Under the pieces are notes generated by a model. It ran no database searches. It was given only the letters and a program-made list of their open reading frames with translations, and was not told the DNA's origin. Positions 1-12,600 of a stretch of 64,000 nucleotides of DNA are shown here, in pieces. The DNA is taken from NCBI GenBank assembly GCA_023374025.1, contig SIJG01000100.1, positions 384,563 to 448,562 on the forward strand, in the 5' to 3' direction. The DNA comes from Heterodera schachtii. Taxonomy: Eukaryota > Nematoda > Chromadorea > Rhabditida > Heteroderidae. A program made the position numbers and the translations under genes. The number at the start of each line of letters is the position of its first letter. Position 1 is the first letter of the stretch.

Positions 1-2221
1 AAAAAAAAAATTTAATATTTTATTTCTTTAAAGATATTTTTATTTAAATATACGTTAAGGATAAGGAATTGACTCAGAAAAGAAACAAAAATAAGCGTGC
101 GCAACTACGAATCTGATGGAGAAGCCTTAACATGGAGAAAATATTAATGAGTCAAATTTTTTGGCCATAACTTTTTGAAACTCATGAAATTTGAATTCTA
201 AAGATAAATAGAAGACTTGAAATTCTAAAAATAAAATTTAATCTAATTACTTCTGAAAAAAGTTATAAAGCATTGAACATGCTATGTTTTTTGCCATGGG
301 CATGCATATTTTTTATAAACATTTAAAATTCTAAAGTCCTTAAAATATAATTTAGCCAAATTAATTAATACATTGAATAGCCCTAAGAATTCTATATTTA
401 TCTTTAAAATTTCAAAAAACTTCATTGATTATCAAAAAAGTTATGGCCAAAAAATTTTGAATCAAGATTTTTTGAAGTGTGACCATAACTTTTTGAACAT
501 TTTATTAAAAAATTTTCTAAATTAATATTCTGATAGAGAACACGAGAGCTATTAAGTGAAACCAAAAATTATTAATTTTTATTGTATTTCTCTTGTCAAG
601 GCTAGTTTTAAATAAATCAGTGATTTTTTTTTTTGATTTTTTTTCTCCTGCGCTGTGAGTCCGTTAAAAACATTATGCGTCGGCTTAATTAATAATTATT
701 AATTCAAGCTTAGACTTAGTCATTTTTTATGTTCCAATATAAATTAAAGCTTTAAAAGTTTTCCTATAACTAGAATTTTTTTTCCTATAACTAGAATTTT
801 ATAATGTAAATTTCAATAATTATTTATTTATTTATTTTTAAGTTCAGTAAAAGATTTCATTAATAATATGTGAATTTATATTCAAAATTAAAAAATATTA
901 TTGAGTTACTTTAAGATTAATTAATTAAAGTTAATCTTCCATATTGTGATTTTTTATTAAATATCGTTCGCAATTGTTTTTTTTTTCTTGCTTTGACAAT
1001 GTTTTTCTGTATTTTTCAATTAAATTTAATCTTTCAATTTTACTTTTAAATTTAAAGAAATAAATAACCAATTTCATCTTTTTATTCTTGTTCAAGATTT
1101 GGTTTTGAATTTGATTGGGTGACGCGACGCATTAAAATACAATTAATTTGTTTTAAAAATTATAAATATATATAATTAACTTATTTTTTATTTCATTAAA
1201 TTAATTCATTGTTCTGCTTATAATTTGCATTATTTTAACAAATTATTATCATTTATTTCATATTGGTAATTATTTTTTTTTGTGATTTTTAATTCAAAAA
1301 TTTTAAATAAAGTTACGAATTGCTATTTAAATAAAATAAGTTTTGTTAACTTAATTTTACATTTTTACCACTTCATTATTGACTAATATTTATTTAACAG
1401 ATAATCACAAATTTTTATAATATATTGCTTTTAAGTTCAATTATAAATAATATATTTTATTTCAAAATAAATTGTATATTAACGTAATTATTATTACTAT
1501 AACGAATTTTACATTGTTTTTTTACAGTTATATAATCTGAGATAATACTTATTATTCATTTTTTAAATAATTTGTTGTATTTCCATCTGAAAAGACAATT
1601 AATTTCGTATTTTATAAATCACTTGGATTGGTTCCAAATCATAGTTTTTTCGATTTGGGTACATTTATTTGCATTACTTATTAATCTCACATAAAATAAT
1701 TTTATAAATATTTATTAATTGCGTTGTATTTTATTTATTTTTTGCTGTGGATTATTTGGCAATATTGAGTTGTCGTATTGGTATAAAATTCTAAATTTTG
1801 CTATGTGTAGAGATATATATTGTACGCAACATCTTTAAACTTATTTATGATTTTTTATCAAAGTTTATAAATTTATTTTAAAATTTAAATATGAATTAAT
1901 TACCTATTTTCGTTTCCAGTTTTTAATTGAATTTTAAAATTATTAAAATGCAGTAATGGTGCTCAAAACTTTGTCTCGTATAAGGTATTCTTGGGCTTTG
2001 ACAAAAAGGCTCGGCCTCGCGCACACTTTCACTCACCCACTTCTCTTTTCAGTCGTCCCATCTTAATTTTGTGCTTTCAGTCCGATTCGATTTTATCCTC
2101 CTTCAATTTGGCTTTTTATGCACCATCAATGTCATTTGCATGTTTTTGGTTCAATTTTGGCACTTTTCTCCATCCCCATTTGGACAGCCCTTGCCAATGC
2201 TTCTGCTGCTGTATGATTTTA
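1..2221. other. AT-rich intergenic DNA, no gene seen
   Basis: Very AT-rich sequence with short A/T runs and no reading frame that looks coding. The only recognisable content is the diverged repeat at about 160-570, described separately. The small reading frame around 1991-2416 runs into the tandem motif of the foldback element and is not credible as a gene. Confidence 0.6.
160..570. repeat. Diverged copy of the interior of the 14.4-15.1 kb foldback family
   Basis: Shares phrases in the same order with 14560-14940, including aaagttataaagcattgaac, gaatagccctaagaattct and ctgatagagaacac. It lacks the terminal repeats made of the ttttataaaacgcgactgg motif, so it is an old or truncated relative of that element. 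Confidence 0.55.
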
Positions 2222-2845
2222 TGGGGGGCCGGTAAATTGGACACCAGAAAATTGGACACTGGAAAATTGGACACCAGAAAATTGGACACCAAGCGGAAAA
2301 CTGGACACCGCCGGAATTTTGGACACCAAAGGAAAATTGGACACCGGAAAACTGGACACCAAATTCCTAAAATAAACCCAGGAATTAGGTTAAAAAATAA
2401 ATTTGTGAAGGGTTAATGGATTAATGAATTAAGGCACTTAGAGTAAATCAGGCATTCGACATGCACGATGATTGGTCAATGTGCCAAAAAATGCATGAAA
2501 ATGGCCGATGATTAGTCAAGGTGCTAAAATTTCATAAAAAATGGGAATCCTATCCAAAAGAAAGCTTTTTTCTTTATGAATGTTATGGTTGCTTTCTTTT
2601 GCTGATGTTTTATGTAATAAAAACATTATTTATTTCCGTTTTATTACGCTTATAAACAAGTATGTGCAGATTAAAATAAAATCTTTTAGCCAAACCAAAA
2701 TTTTGTTTTATTTATTTTTAATTAATTTATTTGTTATCCAATAGTGTCAAATTTTCCGGTGTCCAAATTTCCTTTAGTGTCCAATCGTCTAGTGTCCACT
2801 TTTCGGTGTCCAATTTTCCGGTGTCCAATTTACCGGGAGCCGTGA
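2222..2845. mobile_element. Foldback element with tandemly repeated terminal arms
   Basis: The left arm (about 2229-2366) is a run of a short unit reading aaaattggacaccag. The right arm (about 2743-2842) is the inverted equivalent (ggtgtccaattttccg). Outer ends correspond as ggtaaattggacacc at left and ggtgtccaatttacc at right. The 370-bp interior is AT-rich and non-coding. The flanks (tgattttatg at left, tgattatg at right) could be a decayed target duplication but do not match perfectly. The build, arms of short tandem units around a non-coding core, is that of a foldback or MULE-type non-autonomous transposon, and resembles the element at 14397. Confidence 0.6.
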
Positions 2846-3746
2846 TTATGTGATGTGCTCTTTTCCATTTTTCAAATATATTTTTAATTTTAATTTATTT
2901 TAAAATAATTATGGTTGTAAATTTTTGTGTTTCTTTGCTTTGGTTTAAAAATTATATTTTAAGGAAATTTCAATTTTCAATTATAGAATTAAGTCATTTG
3001 CTAACAATAATTAAAGTATCTTTTAATATTAATATGAAATTGTTAACCAGTTTTTTTATAATGAATTCTAAATTAACGAAACTTACTCTTTTCAAGAATT
3101 AAAGTTCATTATTAGTTCTTTAAAGAAATTTTTCAATTCAATTAATTTTACGAATTAACTAAATTTATTTTTTAACAAAATGGCATTGTTTATTTATTTT
3201 TTCAATAGATATGAAGAAAATACATTTAATAGTAATGATTAAGGTTTTTCGTCATTATAAAAATCCTGTTGGTTACCTAAATTGCATAAATTAAATTTTA
3301 CCATTATTTTAATTAAAATACAAACAATTAATTCCTAGTAAAAAATGCCAAACAAAATTTTTTGTATAAAATATTAAATTCAAAAAATTGATCTATAAAC
3401 ATTTTGGTAATCAGATTCATGTACTTATTACGAGAAGCAATTTGATTATATTAAAAATAGAAGAACACATTTACTTCAAATTATCTAATAAAAAAATTCA
3501 AATAAATAAAATAAAAACAAAGTTTTGTTATTAAACAATTAAATGATTAATCCGCAAATATCGAAAAGATTGAAAAGAGACATAATTAAATTGAAGTAAA
3601 TTAACTAAAAATGATGGAAATAATATATAATTTCTTTATTCAATTACAATTCATTTTTTAGTATCTATTAATTAAATATAATATTTCTTTAATTTTTAAT
3701 ATATTATATAAAAAATAATAAATAATAATTAAAGAAACAAATTCAG
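2846..3746. other. AT-rich intergenic DNA
   Basis: No credible gene. It contains one copy (around 3135) of a short AT-rich phrase, attcaattaattttacga, that recurs at about 7245 and 13125. Confidence 0.5.
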
Positions 3747-4767
3747 CTCTTTTATTCTGGTCAGTTATTGCACAAAAATATTAATAAGTACACTAAGAAA
3801 GACAAACGAATTTTTGCGACTTCTAGCCCAGTTATTAAAAAAATCCCACGGCTTGAATCTGCTAACTCGTCAGAATTAACCATCGAAAAAACATTTTGTA
3901 GGAATTTAATTTTAAATGAATTTACATAATATTTCAGCTCAATGGACACCGGGCGGAGAAATGACAAAGAGAATTGACAAGACAATTAATGATTTGGTGT
4001 GCACTGCTGGCTTGCCGTTCTCTTTTGTGGAAGAGCATGGGCTAAAAAATTTACTACGAATATTGGATCCTCACTATAAAATTAGGTATTAAATTCGATA
4101 AAAAAAATTTCGATAACCAACGTTTTCAGGGGCAGAAAATTTTTCACAAATGATGTTTTACAGTGCAGCTATTCCTCGATGTTGCAAAATATTAAAAAGC
4201 AAATTAAAAACACCGATTACATTACAATCGCCGTTGATTCGTGGTCCTCTGACACAACCCACTCATTTTTGGTATAATTGGCCATTTTTTGGACGCGAAT
4301 TTCGAACCCAAATTTATTGTTCTTGCGGCGACGCCAGTGAAAGGTCGTCATACAGGCCAACATTTTTCAAACCTGGTTTCAAAAGTTAGTTTTTGGTAAA
4401 GCTTATACTGTGTTTTAAGACTTTGAATGCTTATCAAATTACTAATAAAAAATTGCATTTGATTCTACGTGATGATGAAAGTGCGATGAAATTGGCGACC
4501 AATTTGCTCGGTTACAATTCCATGCAATGTTTTGCACATAAAATTCAATTAGTTAATAAGTCCCATTTAATTTTATGTATATATGTCTATTTTAAGGCCG
4601 TTGGCGATGGATTAAAGCTCCTTGGTGGATTTTCCGATGTAAAGGAACGAATGAAAAAAGCAATCCGTCGCATCAGAAAATCGCGTATAATTGCTGATGA
4701 TTTTAAGGCATTGCAAATTGAAAATGATCTACCACAAAGAACGTTACAAAAAGTAATAAAACCCTAA
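3747..4767 (+). pseudogene. hAT-superfamily transposase remnant (ZBED-like), introns still visible
   Basis: hAT transposases are RNase H-fold enzymes that cut and paste DNA in the nucleus. Four exon-like blocks join through short GT-AG introns at 3898-3937 (40 bp), 4086-4129 (44 bp) and 4385-4419 (35 bp). The joined peptide carries hAT-type phrases in order: LPFSFVEEHGLKNLLRILDP, then ITIAVDSWSSDTTHSF (the Asp-Trp region of the catalytic core), GHFLDANFEPKF, HTGQHFSNLVSK and NSMQCFAHKIQLVNK (the CFAH region). A one-base frameshift near 4270 breaks exon 3, and the residues after 4558 may be an unspliced insert. The first block starts without an ATG or recognisable BED finger, and nothing resembling the C-terminal dimerisation domain follows 4767. 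It is therefore truncated at both ends and broken. Family assignment is firm; exact exon ends are inferred. Confidence 0.8.
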
Positions 4768-7700
4768 TAAATATCAATGCAAAATCTAAAAAGTTAGAAA
4801 CTATATATATATATTGGAAAAATTTAAAATTGAAAATAATATGTTTAATAATAATATTAATTTAAAAAATCAAAGAGAGTTTTAGGCAAGTAGATTTTTA
4901 ATTGATTGCAAATTTAATGCTTTTTAAACAATAATCTATTAAAATAATAATATATAAGTAAGAAGTGATAGAGCACTAAAAATAACTCAAAAAGTGAATT
5001 TATTTTTATTCCATTTTTATTAATCAGTTCCTATTATTCAAAAGGTGCCTTAATTTATCGGAAAAATACTTAATTCAGAGGATTCTGAAAAGTCAATCTG
5101 ATTACAAAAACAAATAATTTAAAAATAGAAAATTATTAGCTGATTTGAAAAAAAAAATATAAATACATAAATAATTGCAAAACTACATCATTAAAGTTAG
5201 CAATAATATAAATTGAATTTTAATTTTTTTGCTAAAGAAAAATAATAATTATAATTTGATAAAAAATGATATTTTGATAGTTATTATGATAATCTAATAA
5301 AAGTTTAATGTATAATTATAATGCATTTAATAAAAAAAAAATTTATGATTAGAATTCAATTTAATTATTAATTTTATTTATATAAATAAAAAAGAGAAGA
5401 AATGAAAAGGAAATTTAAACAATATTCATATATCTTTTAAAATAATTATTAATTAATTCCTTATTTAATTAATTTTGAAAAAAAGGTTGCTTTTATATCG
5501 AGTCATGCTTTAATTAATTTTAATCTGCATAAAATGGGTCATAAAGCGTTACATATATTAAATATAATTAAAATAATTTAATTTTATCTCGAGATTCAGG
5601 AACAACCGTGCCGTGCGTCCATTTAAGTCAAAGCAAATTATCTTATTATTTAAGAATTGATTGGGTTTATTTTTTGCATATTATAAATTATATAATTCGA
5701 TTTAATAATTTTATTTCTTTAAAAAATCAAATTTCATAGCGAAATTATTGGCAAGGTTCACATTAAAATTTTATTTATTTCTTCAATAAGATTCAGATTG
5801 ATTTGCTCCATTTTAATGCTATTATAAAATTTAAATCAATAATTTTTAAACTGCCATTTAATTATTAATATTTTTCTTTTCCCATTAGTTTTCTTATTGA
5901 TTTTAATAATCGAAGTAGGATTTTTAATTAGGTTTTATACTGTTCCAAGTTCTTACAAAGTTTAGACTTTGTCCTCATTATAATATATCTTAACCATAAA
6001 CGGCGATGGAGCATATATCATTTTATTACGTTTTTAATGTTCATTAATTTAATTAAAAAGACTTCTCTTATGATTTATTAAAAATATTAAATTTTATAAC
6101 TATAAATTTTTCTTTCTTGGCTTTTAAATCCAAGATTTACTTTGTGAATTCGTTTAGAATTAAAAAAATTCCTTTGTTTTTCTTTCTAATAATATTTCAT
6201 TTTTCAATCTAACTGATTTTTGTTTTTAAAATATTTAAATTTAGATTTTTTTTAAATATTAAAACTTTATATAGTTATTTATTTGATTTTACATTTTTAA
6301 AATTTTTCTGTTGCTATAATTTTTCAAATTTACTACACTTTATTCATTTAAATTATACCATTCGAAATAACTGGTCTTATATTAGTTCATTCTTAGTACC
6401 AACACATGTACAAAAATACAATGACTTATTTTGTAAGTTCTTTATCTTTATAAATAATTATTTATTTTATAATTTTCCTACATTTGAATCTTCTTTCACT
6501 TTTTGCTGAATTTTATTTGACTTATTCTTCACATTAAAGTTAAAAGTGATCAGTTTCTGTTCAGGTCTCAATATTTCAAAAGTTTATGAACAAAATTTGA
6601 TAAAATTTTGCATACCAACTAAGCACAGGTATTTCTACAAAAAAATTCAAATTAAGTACATTGGATAACTTATTAATTACAAAAATCGCTAAAAAGTTTT
6701 TATTTTGTGTTTTGATCATTTAATTGATTTTTATTTATTTAATTATATTTTCATTTAATACTTTCAAATTTATGAATTTAAATGTATTGAATCAGTAATT
6801 TTGTATAAAGTTAAAAATTCTTCAGTAAAAATAAATTAAATGTATAGTGAATTAAATGGTGCTGCAAAAAAAATCATTTATTAAAAATTTAAGTTTTGAG
6901 AATTTTTATTTTTAATATTTTTAATTTTTGGTTTTTGCCAATGGCCTAATTGAATATATTTTGGATCTCAAAAATATTTATTTTATTTTGAGTTAATTAT
7001 CATGTCGTTTCTTTGTTTTGAATATTTGAAATAAAATAATATTTTTTAAAAATTATTTATTAAATATTTATACATTTCAATTTTTATTATTAAGATGTTT
7101 AATAATTACGAAATGTTAATTTTTAAATTTCCGCATATCGTTAATTAATATTTTTACATTTGCTATGTGTTGTTTTACAATTGTTTTAATTTAATTAAGG
7201 ATAGTTTCAATTAATTTTTAAGAAATAATTTTTCAAAAAATCTTATATTCAATTAATTTTACGAAATTGTTTGAATTATTTAAATATATTATTGTTGAAA
7301 TTCTTATGACATATACTTTAGCAGTAAAATATTTTTTAATGTCAATGAATGAAAATTATGATTAAATTTTGATAAAATAATAGAAATTACTTACAAATGA
7401 AATAATTAAATTGCTAAATTTTTAAAAAACTTTTTTCAACAATTTTAAATTCATTATTGAAATAAACTAAAGAAAGCAAAAATGAGATTGTAAATCAAGA
7501 ATTAATTAGGAAAAGGCACAAATGTCCAAGAGAAAATTCTTATGAATTAATATGACAGAAATTTTTTTTTGTTAATATTAAAATTATAAATATTAGTGAA
7601 CATAAAAAAAGTTTGACACTAACATAAGCTGAATAGGTGGGACAATCAATATACATGAAAAAACTATATAAATGAAAATAAAAATGAGAACAAATATTTG

Positions 7701-8650
7701 AATTAATATTAATTATAAAATAAATCATGAAACTTTGTCCAAAGTTCACGAGACACAAGCCAACAAATATGTGCAAAATCGTGGGAAAAATAACTTAATA
7801 TTATATATTTTTATTATTTTCGCTAAAGACTAAATAAATTAGTAGAAAAAGCATATAAAATTGACATTCAAATTTTAAATAAAATAAAAATAATAATTAT
7901 TATAGAAAAGATTAAACAAAGGAAATTTAATAATTCACCAAAAAATTATTATTCTTAAATTGTAATTTCTCTTTAAAATTATAAAAATATCCAAATATCA
8001 AAATTATTAGCAGCAAGTAGATACTTTCAAAATATCAATAATTTTATAATTTCTGGTCGTTGATTTTGTATTTTTGCTCCTTGCCCGTGAAAAAAAAGAA
8101 CATATAAAAAAATGCAATTATTAATATAGAAAATGATGCCAGAACAACGAAAATTCTATTCCGATTCGGGACATGAAAACAAAATAAATAATAGTTTCAT
8201 ATTTCAATCAAACAATTAATATAAATTTTATATAAATAAAAAAGTAGAGGAAACGAAGTGAAAATATAAATTAAAAATATAATTTATAGATAATTATTAT
8301 ATAAAAAATTAATATAAATCAATTAATAAATAAAATATTCAAGCCACCAAAAAATCAATGTATATTTATAAAACTAAAATTATATTTCGAATTTACTTAT
8401 AAACATTATTTTCAGATGAAAAGACAAATAATAAATTGAGATGGGTTTCATAAAAGCAAAAATAAAATTACACATCAAGTGTTTTTTAAAGTGTAATAAA
8501 GCAATAATATGACGAAATATAAACAAACTTTGTATTAGATTTATGATTAATATTAATTAAACAGAAATAAATTAAATATGGACCAAAATAAAAATCTTTT
8601 ATATTAATTAAAAAATTTCTTTACAGAACGAGTAATAATTGATTTTTCAA
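4768..8650. other. AT-rich intergenic DNA, no gene seen
   Basis: Nearly 4 kb of A/T-dominated sequence. Reading frames are short, low in complexity and without recognisable motifs, including the 78-codon minus-strand frame at 7540-7776. I see no RNA gene or transposon end. Confidence 0.55.
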
Positions 8651-8654
8651 AAAT

Positions 8655-9480
8655 TAAAATGGTCTTGAATAGCAGGTCGTATGCACCTGGCTAATGGCTG
8701 CACACAACTGGATTTTCAATCAACGAAATCCGTAATCCGTAATACGTGGGTCGAAAAAGAAATATTTTCCGTAATCAGTGATCCGTGATTCGTAATTTTA
8801 AATTTTTATTTTTTTGTGTTTTCAAATTTTATATATAAAAATTCCAATAGAAAAAAGTTAAAAATCAATTATAAATTATGATTAAAATAAAAGCTTGTAA
8901 AGTCTTTTTTAATCAATAGTTTATTCATTTTATTATTTTAAAAAATAATAGTTTTGAACTGAAATATTTTAAATAAATCTCTTGTGTATTTCATTGAACA
9001 TATTGTGCTTGATAAAGAATGAATCGCTGGTAGCTTTCTTGATCAAATATTTTTTCAGATATCTTTTTATTCTTTATTTTTTTTACTTCAGAACTTGCGC
9101 AATTTAAATAGGTTTTATTAATTAAAAATATCATTTAAACTCAGTTTTTTATTTTATTTTTTAAAATTTCTTTATTTATTTAAGAATTCAAATCCACTTG
9201 CCTGTGAATTTTTTTTCAAAATTATTTTTAGGGGTTTTTGGGCCGATGATCACGAATTTGAAGTACATTTCGTCCGATTACGAATCCCTGGCCCAAATTC
9301 GACAAAAAACCATTAACTAAAAAAAAATTCGTTTGTTTTTCTCTTTTGATCATTTTCTGCTTAACCCCCACCGATGTAATCACAAATTTCTTTTTTGAAA
9401 CAAATTTTATAATTTTGTATAATTGATTTTTTGTTCGTATTTGGGTCAGGGATTCGTAATTGGGCCAAATGGATGCCAAA
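8655..9480. repeat. Repeat segment built on ccgtaatcc/ggattcgtaat motifs
   Basis: 8715-8800 carries a loose tandem of ccgtaatcc-like units. 9270-9310 and 9425-9470 form an inverted pair (gattacgaatccctggccc against gggtcagggattcgtaat) around about 120 bp. Similar phrases about a 'tgatcacgaat' motif recur in the dispersed family at 22560 and 41640, so this may be an old relative. No coding content. Confidence 0.4.
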
Positions 9481-12090
9481 TACTTAATTGGCGGTTGCAA
9501 AAACTGCAAAAATAAAGCTTAAAATATTTAACAGGGAAAATGGATTTGAATTCATGCCCCAAAATCCTGTTTTTAACCAACCATGCAATTCATTTTCGCT
9601 TAATTTCCTTTGTAAAGAATGGCAAAATTTCCAATTTTTGAGGCTCATAACTCTCGAAGGAGGCAAAAAACTGCAATGAAATAAGTTATGATTAATATCA
9701 TTCGATATCCCTAAGTGTTTTTTATTTGCTTGTAACAATGCAAAAGTGTCCGTCAAGTTTGAGCAAAGTTGCAGTCAAAAGTACACAAGGTGCCAGTTTT
9801 TCAAACATTTTTGGCAATAACTTTTTTTGGGATTTAGTGAATTTTTTGAAATTTTGCAGGCTAGATAAAAACATTTTAGGCTATCGAATTACATCAAGTT
9901 TTTAATAGTGTTTTTTTTTAAATTTATTTATAATCGCTTATTTTTAGCTGCAAAATGCTTAACAAAATTCAATAAAAAAGAAAAATACACCTCTAAGAAA
10001 TTACACAAAAAAATTTCAGGAAACTACACTCTGAGACATTAACAATTATTTGTAAATATGATAAAATTTATAAATTGCTTTTCGAGTCTGAAGATTAATT
10101 TTATTTGTCTATTAATTTTTTTTTTTTGATTATCTTCATAGATAGTTTCTGAGGCTTTTCTAACTGCTCTTTTTATAGATATTAATTATGAATAAATCAA
10201 CAACTACTCATTAAAATATTATTATTATTCATAAAAAAATTAGTCAAAAATAATATTACTTTAAACATAAAAATAAATGATTAGTATTATTATTTTTTAA
10301 TATAAACTAATCATTTATTTTTTAATATTAGACTAACACACAAAAAATAAATATATTTTTCTCAAATTTAAAAAATTTGTATAAAATTTTGAATATACAT
10401 AGAAAATAGCTTAAATTAATAAATATTAAAAACATTATAAATTGCAATTTAAATTTTAAATAAAGAATATTAAATGACAGATTTTTAAAAAAAATTAATT
10501 AATCGATAAATAAATGAATTAACTAAAATTTCTTTATGTAACTTATTAAAAACAAATCATAAAAATAGATTCAAAAAGTAATTATTTTGTGCTTTATCTG
10601 ATAGGCTCACTTATTTTTTACAGAAAAAATCTTCCTAATCTCTTTGCATTTTTTCAAAAAATTTCCAGATTTTAAGCCATTTTTGGATTTTCAGATCACC
10701 ATGAGGGAGTGATCCGATCAAGTTGATGTAAAAGACTTTTTTGGCCAGCAACAATTAGCCTAGCACAAATTTTTTCAGAATTTATCCCTATGTAAAAAAT
10801 TGAGTTATTCGTAAATAAATTTTTTGATTATTAGAAAAAACGACTAGAAAAATTAATAAAAAATATTATATAAAAAAATTGTTTTAAATGGTGTTAGGTT
10901 GTTCCACAAAAAAGCTCAGTAATCGATAAAATTAAATAAATAAACTAAATAATTCAATTCAAAAAATCACGACGCTGTCCGGTTAACCCTAATGTTCGGC
11001 GGGACACAAGTCATTTTCAATTTTTTTAATTTTTCAATTTTTCACATCACTTCTCGTCAATTTTCTACATTTGTAGTAGACACAACAGGACGCCATTGAT
11101 ACCGTTTTGTAGAGCTCATCGAGCTGTACAAAAAAGCCGCTGGTACTGGCACGCTTAGTTTGGGTTGGCCATCGACAGGGTCGGACGCGAGGCTGAGAGT
11201 CCTCCGGCAGATGTGCCCGACCCATGACGGGCTCCAAGTGAATGCATCAAGAACCGGACCCGGCCTGGGACACTGTTTCTTTTCTTTTCATTTCCTCTTC
11301 TTTTTTTTTATTTTATAAATTAATAATTTATTTTTCTCTTTGTAACCTAAAAAAATCAAAGACCATATTTATTATAATTTGCTATTTTACTTAAGAATTT
11401 ACATATTAAGACATACTAAAATTCAATGAATTTAAATAGTTTTAACAAAAAAAATTTCTTTATGTCATCATGAAATAAATTTTAAAAAATGTCAAATTGG
11501 CCTTTCACATAAGCGAAGACAAACTTTGTAACATTGTCGAGAATATTTTTAAGAAAAAAAATAAATATTGTAGAATATCATTTATTTAATTATTTATTAA
11601 AGATTATAAAAACCAATAAGCGGCAGAAAACAAATTTCAAATAAAACACTTTACTAATTAAAAATATTTTATTGTAAAAAATAACCCAAATTTATATATC
11701 ATTTTATAATATTTTTAGTTCTTCTTCACTCATACAAACCTGCTGGTTGCTTCATTTATATACATAAAAATAAGTAATTATAACTTTGGTAATTTATTTT
11801 TATGTGTTAATTAATTTTTGTTAATTTACAAAAATTATTTTTTATTTTTTCAATAATTGAGATTAATTATCAATTTAAACATTCTCTTGTATTGTTTTAA
11901 AATATTCGTCATTTTACATAGGAATATGACGATATTTTTATATTTATGTTGAAAATTGTTTTAATTTTTTAATTAATAGTAATTTTAATTAACTATTAAT
12001 CAGTATTTTAAATTATATCACTTATTTTAATGCTAATAAATCCTTTTAAAAATTATGATTATTTTGTTTTTTATTAGAGCATTTGTGAAA
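9481..12090. other. AT-rich DNA with one GC-richer patch
   Basis: Mostly AT-rich and non-coding. The stretch around 9780-9950 resembles 16780-16990 (gaattttttgaaatttt followed by a 'ggctat' phrase), so both are probably copies of an old repeat. The GC-rich patch at 11030-11285 is listed separately. Confidence 0.45.
11030..11285. other. Unidentified GC-rich patch
   Basis: About 250 bp of markedly higher GC in an AT-rich surround. Both strands can be read for about 65 codons without a recognisable motif. The phrases ttgtagagctcatcgagctg and gccgctggtactggc echo wording in the dispersed family (ttgtagagctttcgaagctc at about 21590, gtaccagcggctc at about 21330). It is more likely a repeat fragment than a gene. 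Confidence 0.35.
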
Positions 12091-12092
12091 AT

Positions 12093-12600
12093 TGGGGCTG
12101 GGAAATTTAGGTAAATACCTAAAATTTTGCGCACTTAATGCGCACAGATAAGCACGAAAAAAGCATTTTCCACTTTGTTTGGGGTATCTACGATGACTTT
12201 TATAATACCTATTTTTACCTATTTTGTAGTTTTTCTACCTATTATACTTATTTAGAGATTTTCAGAAAATTCCTTAACAGAAATGCAATAAAATCAAAAA
12301 ACACACCCCTAAGAATCGAGCTGTAAAACATTTCAAAAAATACACCCTTAAAAATTTGAAAATTTTCCCAAAAATTCTTCCCCGAAAAATTTATTCATTT
12401 TTTATTAACAAGATTTTTAATTTAAATGCCAATATTTTCTAAGAACATATTAAAAATATTTAATTTATTCGTTTACAAAGAAATAGAACCAAAATTTCCC
12501 CCTTTGTTTACTTTTTTCCACTAAAAAATCGTTAATAAAAATTTTTTTTACCTATTTTTCTACCTATTTCGGGATTTTGGTACCTATTGAAATAATAGAA
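12093..12600 (-). mobile_element. Decayed relative of the 19.08 kb hAT-type MITE, opposite orientation
   Basis: 12094-12240 matches the reverse complement of 19575-19709 in order: ggggctgg, aaatacctaaaattttgcgc, a gataagcacgaaaaaagcat block and gacttttataat. Repeated 'acctattt' phrases at 12200-12240 and 12550-12595 correspond to the 'aaataggc' phrases of the other copy. The expected right terminal repeat near 12600 is not recognisable, so this copy is truncated or diverged. Confidence 0.55.
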
